Below are positions 1-5,073 of a stretch of DNA of 5,334 nt, one piece after another. Below the pieces are notes generated by a model. That model made no database searches. It was not told where the DNA came from and saw nothing but the letters and a program-made list of their open reading frames with translations. The first letter of the stretch is position 1. Each line of letters starts with the position of its first letter. Source of the stretch: Actinomycetota bacterium (GTDB lineage Bacteria; Actinomycetota; Actinomycetes; Nanopelagicales; Nanopelagicaceae); assembly GCA_947490605.1 (NCBI GenBank), contig CANLHE010000066.1, positions 1 to 5,334 of the forward strand. Reading direction: 5' to 3'. The translations under genes and the position numbers were made by a program.

Positions 1-248
1 ACGTTGTTTTAGCAGAGAGCCTAGGTTCAATAGGAACTCAGCTCCATGCTGGGGCGGATAGAAAAATTGTTGGAATTGATATCAATGCTACTCATCATAA
101 ATCTGCAACGTCTGGTGTGGTTACAGCTGTTGCTACTGCAATTTCTCTGGGGAAAACTATCTGCTCATATCAAGTTGAGATTACAAACGATAAAGGTGAG
201 CGTACTTGTAGCGCTCGTATTACTTGCCTTATTTTGGCGGAGCGGTAA
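1..248 (+). CDS. PaaI/EntH-like hotdog-fold thioesterase, C-terminal part (5' end outside window)
   Basis: Reading from the first complete codon at position 3 gives 81 residues with no stop until TAA at 246-248. The fragment opens with LAESLGS, matching the helix that carries the catalytic glutamate in PaaI/EntH (YbdB)-type acyl-CoA thioesterases (LAETLGS in E. coli EntH), so the acid is present at fragment residue 5. It continues with VGIDINATHHK (residues 23-33), then SGVVTAVATAISLGKT and CSYQVEITNDKGER, the strands and LG turn that close the hotdog fold. These proteins are cytosolic oligomers that hydrolyse acyl-CoA or aroyl-CoA thioesters; substrate cannot be assigned. The N-terminal half, including the usual HGG motif, lies off the left edge. 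It converges on livF with a 3-nt gap. Family assignment is secure; the biological substrate is unknown. Confidence 0.88.
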   Translation, partial: VVLAESLGSIGTQLHAGADRKIVGIDINATHHKSATSGVVTAVATAISLGKTICSYQVEITNDKGERTCSARITCLILAER

Positions 249-251
249 AAG

Positions 252-971
252 CTAATTGGCTCCAGTGCCAAGATAAGCAGCACGAACTGCAGGATCATTC
301 AGCATCTCTTGTCCAGTTCCCTGCTTTGTAATTAATCCAGTTTCTAAAACATATGCCCTATCAGCAATATTTAGCGCTTTTGAAGCATTTTGCTCAACTA
401 AAAGAATTGTCATTCCTTGAGTTTTAATTTTCTGAATAATTGAAAAAATTTGAGCAATAAACATTGGAGCTAGACCCATTGAAGGCTCATCCAAAAGCAA
501 CAAGCGAGGACGACTCATTAATGCGCGGCTAATCGAAAGCATTTGCTGTTCACCACCAGAGAGTGTTCCACCTGCTTGTTTTTGACGCTCTTTTAATCTT
601 GGGAAAAGCCCGTAAACCATTTCAAGATCATCAGACATCTCATCTTTCGCCGCAGAACGACTGTATTTACCAATTTCAAGGTTCTCCTGAACTGTCATAC
701 CAGGAAAAATCCCTCTACCTTCCGGCGCCTGACAAATTCCTTCAACAACTCGTTGAAATGGTTTAACTTTAGTTAAATCCTTACCTTCGAAACTAACCGA
801 ACCTTCTGCAGGGGTAAGAATTCCAGAAATAGTTTTAAGTAGGGTTGTTTTGCCAGCACCATTAGCACCAACCAACGCAACAATTTCACCTTGACTTACT
901 TGTAGAGAAATCCCTTTGATCGCTTTAATCTTTCCATAGGAAACATGCAGATTATCAATATTAAGAAGCAT
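252..971 (-). CDS. livF: Branched-chain amino acid ABC transporter, ATP-binding protein LivF
   Basis: This is one of two cytoplasmic ATPases that power the LIV importer. Numbered from the TTG at 980 (242 aa), it shows Walker A GANGAGKTT (38-46), Q-loop Gln in CQAPEGRGIF (Q84), signature LSGGEQQ (140-146), Walker B LLLLDEP (160-166) and D-loop SMGLAP. The EGRG-F stretch after the Q-loop and the VEQN replacing the usual H-loop histidine (Q197) separate LivF from LivG; E. coli LivF has the same VEQN. I prefer the ATG at 969-971 (239 aa, close to the roughly 237 aa of E. coli LivF) because AGGAG (981-985 on the complement) lies 9 nt upstream of it, 3 nt from the ATG at 977, and abuts the TTG at 980. 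The gene overlaps the end of livG by about 11 nt, implying coupled translation. It is the last gene of the operon, and no clear terminator follows its TAG stop. Confidence 0.95.
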   Translation of the reverse strand: MLLNIDNLHVSYGKIKAIKGISLQVSQGEIVALVGANGAGKTTLLKTISGILTPAEGSVSFEGKDLTKVKPFQRVVEGICQAPEGRGIFPGMTVQENLEIGKYSRSAAKDEMSDDLEMVYGLFPRLKERQKQAGGTLSGGEQQMLSISRALMSRPRLLLLDEPSMGLAPMFIAQIFSIIQKIKTQGMTILLVEQNASKALNIADRAYVLETGLITKQGTGQEMLNDPAVRAAYLGTGAN

Positions 972-1737
972 CTTCATCAACTCCTAAATAAGCATCAATA
1001 ACTCTTTGATTACTTTGAATTTCAGATGGCTTTCCTTCAGCAATTTTTTTGCCAAAATCAAGCACGGTTACTCGATCTGAAACCTTCATTACCAAACTCA
1101 TATCATGCTCAATTAAGAGAACAGATTTTCCACTATCGCGAATTTTTTTAATAAGTTCACCCAGCTCAACTTTTTCTCTTGGGTTAAAACCAGCAGCTGG
1201 CTCATCAAGTAGTAACACTTTTGGATCAAGAGCTAACGCACGTGCAATTTCTAGTCGACGTTGATCGCCATAAGAAAGATTCTTTGAAACTTGGTGAGCA
1301 CAATGACTAAGGCCAATAAATTTAAGAAGTTCACTGGCTTTATCAGCACTTTGCTTTTCATCCCTGCGACTTCTTGGGGATCCAAAGAGTGATCCAATTA
1401 ATCCTGACTTATTTAGACCATCAGCGGCGGTTGTAACATTTTCAAGTGTTGTCATATCTCCAAATAATCTTATATTTTGGAAAGTACGCGCTAGTCCACT
1501 TCTTGCAATAATACTGGGACGAAGACCAATGATTGATTCTCCATCTAGATTAATTTCACCACTATTTGGTTTGTAGTACCCAGTTACAATGTTAAAAACT
1601 GTAGTCTTACCAGCACCGTTTGGTCCGATTAATGCAGCTATTTCACCTTCATTGACCTGAAGGCTTACCTCATTTAATGCAGTCACACCACCAAATTTAA
1701 CTGTGAGATTTTTTGTTTCAAGTAGTATTCGAGCCAT
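961..1737 (-). CDS. livG: Branched-chain amino acid ABC transporter, ATP-binding protein LivG
   Basis: This 258-residue ATPase is the partner of LivF. It has Walker A GPNGAGKTT (38-46), Q-loop ARTFQNIRLF (Q87), a longer helical insert at about 105-135 with a basic PRSRRDEK patch, signature LSYGDQRR (154-161), Walker B VLLLDEP (174-180), D-loop AAGFNP and a normal H-loop histidine in LLIEHDM (H211). LSYG in place of LSGG and the long insert after the Q-loop are typical of LivG (about 255 aa in E. coli). The D-loop has Phe where Leu or Met is more usual, a mild substitution. The ATG shares its A with the last base of the livM TAA (TAATG, 1-nt overlap), and a GGAGA site on the complement at 1747-1751 lies 9 nt upstream, so it is translationally coupled to livM. 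All catalytic motifs are intact. Confidence 0.96.
   Translation of the reverse strand: MARILLETKNLTVKFGGVTALNEVSLQVNEGEIAALIGPNGAGKTTVFNIVTGYYKPNSGEINLDGESIIGLRPSIIARSGLARTFQNIRLFGDMTTLENVTTAADGLNKSGLIGSLFGSPRSRRDEKQSADKASELLKFIGLSHCAHQVSKNLSYGDQRRLEIARALALDPKVLLLDEPAAGFNPREKVELGELIKKIRDSGKSVLLIEHDMSLVMKVSDRVTVLDFGKKIAEGKPSEIQSNQRVIDAYLGVDEDAS
981..985 (-). promoter_or_regulatory. Shine-Dalgarno site that decides the livF start
   Basis: The minus strand reads AGGAG followed by three in-frame candidate starts: TTG at once, ATG after 3 nt, ATG after 9 nt. Normal spacing of about 5-10 nt favours the last, at 969-971. The site lies inside the 3' end of livG. Confidence 0.6.
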
Positions 1738-2759
1738 TAAAGTTTGTCTCCAATTTTTTCTCGCTTTTTACGCGGAACTAAACCATTTGGTCGAATATTC
1801 ATCATCACAACCATTAATAAACCAAAGAAAATAATACGAGTATCACTCAAGAAGCGTAGTTTTTCTGGGATATAACCAAGAAGCACTGCACCAAAAATAA
1901 CTCCCCATATATTTCCCATTCCACCAAATACAACGCATGCAAGAATCATTATTGAAAGGTTAAGGGAAAACATATCTGGTTGAATAGAGCCGATTTGTGA
2001 TGCAAATACGGCTCCGGCTGCTCCTCCAACTGCGCCACCAATTATGAATGCCCATAATTTGTATTTAAGAGTAGAGACACCCATGAATTCTGCGACATCC
2101 TCATCCTCACGGATGGCCTCCCAAGCTCTGCCCGGCTTTCTATGTGTAAGTCTTAACACTCCCCAAATAATTAACAAAAGCATAGTTAATGTGAGCCAGT
2201 AATACGGGCGGATATCTACAACAGTAAATTCATAACCAAAAAGCACTGGCCCAGGAATTCCGGTCAACCCTCCTGCACCACCAATTGCTGAGGTATTAAC
2301 AGCGATAATACGTACAATTTCCCCAAAACCTAAGGTAATAATCGCTAAGTAATCACCACGTAAGCGAAGAGCTGGAAGACCAAGAATTAACCCAGCAAAC
2401 ATTGCAAAACCCATTGCAAATGGCAGAATTTCCCAGAATGTTAGAGATGTTTTTAGACCGAGCATTGCTTGTGTGTACGCCCCAATTGCAAAGAAAGCAA
2501 CATAACCTAGATCTAAGATTCCACTTTTGCCTACAACGACATTTAAACCAACCGCCATAAGACTAAACATAATGAGTGGATAAAAAAGAATTGACCGAAA
2601 CGAAGTTTCGGGTGTATCAATTATTGGATTATTGAGGAATGGTAGAGCATAAAAAAGTGCAATAACTATAACTCTGAATACTACGCGTTGGATGCGATTT
2701 GATTTTTCCCATTTATCTCCAAATGCATCGCGAAGATTAAATCTCTTTTTAGTTGCCAA
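1737..2759 (-). CDS. livM: Branched-chain amino acid ABC transporter, permease LivM
   Basis: This is one of two membrane subunits of the LIV channel (BPD_transp_2 family), 340 aa. After a basic N-terminus there are about eight or nine hydrophobic spans, near residues 26-42, 56-78, 85-101, 109-130, 137-156, 186-204, 235-254, 266-292 and 306-322. Diagnostic LivM stretches are GLNVVVGKSGILDLGYVAF (71-89), LRLRGDYLAIITLGFGEI (131-148) and the cytoplasmic RKPGRAWEAIREDED loop (207-221) that contacts the ATPases, followed by MGVSTLKYKLWAF. It lacks the long N-terminal extension of E. coli LivM (about 425 aa). The start is TTG at 2757-2759, one base after the livH stop (TAAgTTG); the next in-frame ATG is at codon 64, inside a conserved span, so TTG is the only credible start. 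The SD is weak (GCGAG about 8 nt upstream), which suggests re-initiation after livH. Confidence 0.95.
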   Translation of the reverse strand: MATKKRFNLRDAFGDKWEKSNRIQRVVFRVIVIALFYALPFLNNPIIDTPETSFRSILFYPLIMFSLMAVGLNVVVGKSGILDLGYVAFFAIGAYTQAMLGLKTSLTFWEILPFAMGFAMFAGLILGLPALRLRGDYLAIITLGFGEIVRIIAVNTSAIGGAGGLTGIPGPVLFGYEFTVVDIRPYYWLTLTMLLLIIWGVLRLTHRKPGRAWEAIREDEDVAEFMGVSTLKYKLWAFIIGGAVGGAAGAVFASQIGSIQPDMFSLNLSIMILACVVFGGMGNIWGVIFGAVLLGYIPEKLRFLSDTRIIFFGLLMVVMMNIRPNGLVPRKKREKIGDKL

Positions 2760-2760
2760 C

Positions 2761-3711
2761 TTACATTCTCGCCTTCTGGAGTGCTTCGCCCAACAGGCCA
2801 GTTGGTTTTATAAGCAGAACTAATACCAAAACCGCAAAGGTAATAACATCACGCCAGTTATAACCTAGTACTGCAGCTGTATATTGTTGAAAAAGACCAA
2901 GTACAAATGATCCAAGCAGGGCGCCCCGGACATTTCCAATGCCACCAAGTACAGCAGCAGTAAATGCTGAGATACCTATTAAAAATCCAACATTAAACCT
3001 AGTTGTTTCATAGAAAACCATATAAAAAGCTGAACCAGAACCAGCTAAAATTCCACCTATTAAAAATGTATAAGAAATTACCCGATTCACATTTACACCC
3101 ATTAACACAGAGGTTCGTTCATCTTGAGATACTGCTCTGATACCGAGTCCAAGTTTTGTGTGATTAATAACCCTATTTAATATAAAGAAAATCACAACAG
3201 CGCCAACTAAAACAAGGATCTTATCCTGTGTAACATATGCACTACTAAATTGAAAAATAGGCTCTTTGTTGATCATTCTTGGAAAATCGAGATTTTTATT
3301 GCCGGTTAATAACCTAAAAACTTCAGAGAGAAAAAAGGAAGCACCGATCGCTGATATAAGTGAACTTAAACGGCTTGCACCAATTACCCGTAAGCGCCTG
3401 TACGCCACGATTTCAAGAATTACTGCTGCGCCTCCACTCACAATTGCAGCGGATATAACAATAAGTGTGAACACTAAAAAGAAGTGCCAAATTGGTAGCG
3501 GATCTTCATACCCAGTAAAGCCAAGAATTGATGTCACAAATACACATGTCATTGTTCCCATCATAAAAATCTCTGAGTGAGCAAAGTTGATTAGTCGAAG
3601 GACTCCATATACAAGTGTGTAACCAAGTGAGACCAGTGCATAAATTGCCCCGACCACAACTCCATTTAATGTCAGATCAGCAAATTCACTAAATAAGATT
3701 GAAAAATCCAT
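2761..3711 (-). CDS. livH: Branched-chain amino acid ABC transporter, permease LivH
   Basis: This 316-residue permease pairs with LivM to form the channel (BPD_transp_2; E. coli LivH is about 308 aa). Eight hydrophobic spans are visible, near residues 15-38, 45-65, 76-103, 116-135, 162-180, 212-234, 243-268 and 285-302. LivH hallmarks are GAIYALVSLGYTLVYGVLRL followed by INFAHSEIFMMG (residues 21-52), the YRRLR loop (104-108), GLGIRAVSQDERTSVLMGV (188-206), which is the cytoplasmic coupling loop, and FTAAVLGGIGNVRGALLGS (250-268). The ATG at 3709-3711 follows a full AGGAGG at 4-nt spacing. It is the first gene after the hairpin that separates the binding-protein gene from the permease block, and livM starts one base after its TAA. 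No disruption is seen. Confidence 0.96.
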   Translation of the reverse strand: MDFSILFSEFADLTLNGVVVGAIYALVSLGYTLVYGVLRLINFAHSEIFMMGTMTCVFVTSILGFTGYEDPLPIWHFFLVFTLIVISAAIVSGGAAVILEIVAYRRLRVIGASRLSSLISAIGASFFLSEVFRLLTGNKNLDFPRMINKEPIFQFSSAYVTQDKILVLVGAVVIFFILNRVINHTKLGLGIRAVSQDERTSVLMGVNVNRVISYTFLIGGILAGSGSAFYMVFYETTRFNVGFLIGISAFTAAVLGGIGNVRGALLGSFVLGLFQQYTAAVLGYNWRDVITFAVLVLVLLIKPTGLLGEALQKARM

Positions 3712-3715
3712 AGAA

Positions 3716-3721
3716 CCTCCT
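3716..3721 (-). promoter_or_regulatory. Perfect Shine-Dalgarno site of livH
   Basis: The complement reads AGGAGG, then TTCT, then ATG. It is the strongest ribosome-binding site in the locus and opens the permease-ATPase block. The genes after it start by overlap or one-base coupling, so this site probably sets translation entry for much of livHMGF. Confidence 0.7.
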
Positions 3722-3731
3722 ACTTAGCTTG

Positions 3732-3774
3732 TCTTAAAATTAGAAAGCAAGAGGGAATTTTATTCCCTCTTGCT
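3732..3774 (-). terminator. Intra-operon hairpin terminator or attenuator between the SBP gene and livH
   Basis: Arms 3746-3758 and 3762-3774 form a perfect 13-bp inverted repeat with a three-base loop (AGCAAGAGGGAAT against ATTCCCTCTTGCT). Read in the operon (minus) direction the stem is followed by TTCTAATTTTAAGA, a moderately U-rich tail; in the plus direction the tail is not U-rich, so it is oriented for the operon. It begins 23 nt after the SBP stop and ends 34 nt before the livH ATG. Since that 34-nt interval is too short for a normal separate promoter plus leader, I infer partial read-through, with the hairpin lowering livHMGF relative to the SBP or protecting the 3' end of the SBP mRNA. 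Confidence 0.8.
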
Positions 3775-3797
3775 AACTAACTATATACCTATTTTAT

Positions 3798-4922
3798 TTA
3801 CAGCTTGCGAACCCAAACCATTTTACCGTTTTTGATCGTGTATTCATTCATAACGGTTGCTGCTGAGTCACCAGTTACCAAGAATGACATTGTCATTCCA
3901 ACACCCTTAACTGTTGCGCCACCAATCCAAGTATTCAGGGCATCACGTTCTGTTTTACCAGCCTTGATTCCCTCTAGAATGAAGTAAGTAGCGTTGTATG
4001 CCTCAAGTGTGTAAAGACCTGGCTCTTTGTTGTACTCAGCCTTGTACTGCTTGTACAAAGTTGGTGCAGCAGCTTTCATGTCTAAGCCAGGAGCTGTTAG
4101 GTATGAACCTTCGGCATTTTTCTTAGCTAATTTAATGTACTCGCCATCAAGTACTCCGTCACCAGCAATGAACTTAATATTCTTTGTTGATGGATTATCG
4201 CGAAGCGCTTTAACAAAGATTGCAGCCTCTGGGTAGTAACCACCATAGAACACAGCAGTTGCCTTTGAGCTCTTTACCTTTGTTACAACTGATGAGAAGT
4301 TTGTAGTTCCCTCAGTTACGGCATCTGATCCAACAATGATGCTAGCAGCATCAGATTTAAAAATTTTCGCAAGACCAGCGCCGTATGGGGTTGCATCGTC
4401 TACTACGAAAACCTTTGTCTTAAGTCTCTTTGCAATTCCTGCAAGTGCTGGACCTTGAACTAGGTCGTTAGCAACTACGCGGTGGAAGTATGGAGACTTA
4501 TTTGTTAATTGTGGGTTTGTAGCAGAAGGAGAAATTGTTGGAACCTTACCTGCCTGAAGAATAGGAGCAGCAGCAAGTGTCTCACCTGAGTACATTCCGC
4601 CGACAACAGCGAGACCGCAAGGGTCATCTACTACTTTTTGAGCTAGTGCTGGTGATTTTGCTCCAGATGCTTCTGTATCAATTGCATCTGCATCAATCTT
4701 TGTTGTTGGGGATTTAGCCATGTAATTTTTGATTGCAAGCTTTACACCGTTGTACTCATTGATACCAGTCTCAGCGTATGAGCCAGTTAGAGCACCTTGG
4801 AAGTAAATCTTTAGATTTGCTGCACACGGTGCAGCATTTGCAGTAGTTGTTCCAGCAATTAATACAGATGCCAAAAGGGCAACTGCAGTAGCGGCTGATC
4901 CAATCTTCGTTAATACCTTCAT
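3798..4922 (-). CDS. livK: Branched-chain amino acid ABC transporter, substrate-binding protein (LivJ/LivK-like)
   Basis: This 374-residue extracytoplasmic binding protein (type I periplasmic-binding fold, Peripla_BP_6) delivers ligand to LivHM. The N-terminus is a Sec signal: basic MKVLTK, a hydrophobic core to about residue 23, and probable cleavage after ANA (28-30). No lipobox is seen; the nearest Cys (C33) is preceded by Ala-Pro. C33 and C102 are the only cysteines and could form a disulfide. The mature protein aligns by eye with E. coli LivJ: FQGALTGSYAETGINEYNGV (41-60), SPSATNPQLT (131-140; LivJ SPAATAPELT, which holds the ligand alpha-amino and carboxylate groups), VVDDATPYGAGLA (173-185), FYGGYYPEAA (225-234) and AGDGV (253-257, Asp where LivJ has the ligand-contacting Glu). 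The class is clear; preference for Leu/Ile/Val over another amino acid or amide is inferred. AGG lies 5 nt before the ATG. Codons (AAG, CGC, CTG at the C-terminus) look more selected than in livF, fitting high expression. Confidence 0.94.
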   Translation of the reverse strand: MKVLTKIGSAATAVALLASVLIAGTTTANAAPCAANLKIYFQGALTGSYAETGINEYNGVKLAIKNYMAKSPTTKIDADAIDTEASGAKSPALAQKVVDDPCGLAVVGGMYSGETLAAAPILQAGKVPTISPSATNPQLTNKSPYFHRVVANDLVQGPALAGIAKRLKTKVFVVDDATPYGAGLAKIFKSDAASIIVGSDAVTEGTTNFSSVVTKVKSSKATAVFYGGYYPEAAIFVKALRDNPSTKNIKFIAGDGVLDGEYIKLAKKNAEGSYLTAPGLDMKAAAPTLYKQYKAEYNKEPGLYTLEAYNATYFILEGIKAGKTERDALNTWIGGATVKGVGMTMSFLVTGDSAATVMNEYTIKNGKMVWVRKL

Positions 4923-4924
4923 TT

Positions 4925-4973
4925 TTACCTACCGTTCGTTATGTTGTCCCTGACAGGGAGACGGTAAGGGTAA
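4925..4973 (-). promoter_or_regulatory. Imperfect inverted repeat that could fold over the SBP ribosome-binding site
   Basis: On the minus strand TTACC-CT-TACCGT (4973-4961) is complementary to ACGGTAGGTAA (4935-4925): 11 base pairs with a 2-nt bulge. The downstream arm contains the SD bases GGTAGG (4933-4928) and ends 2 nt before the ATG. A smaller hairpin, TCCCT-GTC-AGGGA (4959-4947), sits inside it. If a transcript starts upstream of 4973, the SBP start region could be sequestered. If it starts near 4960 from the promoter proposed here, the upper arm would be missing, so the two readings exclude each other. Pairing is seen; function is inferred. Confidence 0.4.
4947..4959. repeat. Short interrupted palindrome near the predicted transcription start of the SBP gene
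   Basis: TCCCTGACAGGGA is a 6+1+6 palindrome. If the -10 at 4972-4967 is used, it covers about +2 to +14, a position where a repressor could block initiation; as RNA it gives a 5-bp stem with a 3-base loop. No regulator is identified. Confidence 0.35.
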
Positions 4974-4996
4974 TGCAGAGGGCTTAGAAATGACAA
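4967..4996 (-). promoter_or_regulatory. Candidate sigma-70-type promoter of the SBP gene
   Basis: On the minus strand TTGTCA (4996-4991; five of six bases of TTGACA) is followed after 18 nt by TACCCT (4972-4967), which fits the TAnnnT -10 form common in actinobacterial housekeeping promoters. The predicted start is near 4960, giving a leader of about 38 nt. The -35 lies within a GGCTT/AAGCC inverted repeat (4981-4985 and 4995-4999). Position and matches are reasonable, but the -10 is G+C-rich, so this is one candidate only. Confidence 0.38.
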
Positions 4997-5008
4997 GCCG
5001 ATATCTTT

Positions 5009-5022
5009 CGTAGGCTACGTAG
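5009..5022. promoter_or_regulatory. Overlapping palindromes, possible operator
   Basis: CGTAG-G-CTACG (5009-5019) and the perfect octamer CTACGTAG (5015-5022) overlap, giving three copies of CGTAG/CTACG in 14 bases. The cluster is centred about 55 bp upstream of the proposed start at 4960, where activators commonly bind. It lies in otherwise A+T-rich noncoding DNA. No cognate regulator is known to me. Confidence 0.35.
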
Positions 5023-5051
5023 TGATTTTGTTATAAATGCAGATATATGAG

Positions 5052-5073
5052 GCCTAATACCTAATTATTAGGC
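5052..5073 (-). repeat. Hairpin spanning the stop codon of the PdtaR-like gene
   Basis: Arms 5052-5059 (GCCTAATA) and 5066-5073 (TATTAGGC) pair perfectly over 8 bp around a six-base loop. In the transcribed (minus) sense the loop is ATTAGG and contains the TAG stop (5063-5061). The following minus-strand sequence, CTCATATATC, is not a U-tract, so a classical intrinsic terminator is doubtful. It may mark the mRNA 3' end or act as weak attenuation before the SBP gene. Confidence 0.4.

Noticed and set aside
46..255. An ATG-started open frame of 69 codons on the plus strand rich in Leu
   Set aside because: It overlaps the frame starting at position 3, which gives a clear PaaI-type thioesterase sequence; this one resembles no protein and is an out-of-frame shadow.
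249..275. An intrinsic terminator after livF
   Set aside because: Only a 3-bp AGC/GCT stem before TTTT is visible on the minus strand, too weak to call.
563..766. Open frame on the plus strand opposite livF
   Set aside because: It is antisense to conserved livF codons (signature to Q-loop region), shows no recognisable motif, and has no plausible context.
1049..1264. Open frame on the plus strand opposite livG
   Set aside because: Low-complexity Ser-rich translation that is antisense to Walker B and H-loop codons; a shadow.
3266..3580. Open frame of 104 codons on the plus strand opposite livH
   Set aside because: The complementary frame is a well-conserved permease; the plus-strand translation has no family resemblance.
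3712..3745. A separate promoter for livHMGF after the hairpin
   Set aside because: Only 34 nt lie between the hairpin and the ATG, including the SD; no -35/-10 pair with a usable leader fits.
3805..4236. Two open frames on the plus strand opposite the SBP gene
   Set aside because: Both are antisense to well-matched SBP codons and show no independent protein features.
5030..5058. TATAAC (5035-5030) as the -10 of an upstream SBP promoter
   Set aside because: The -10 is good, but the best -35 at acceptable spacing (TTAGGC, 16 nt) matches only two consensus bases; kept as a possible alternative start, not as a feature.
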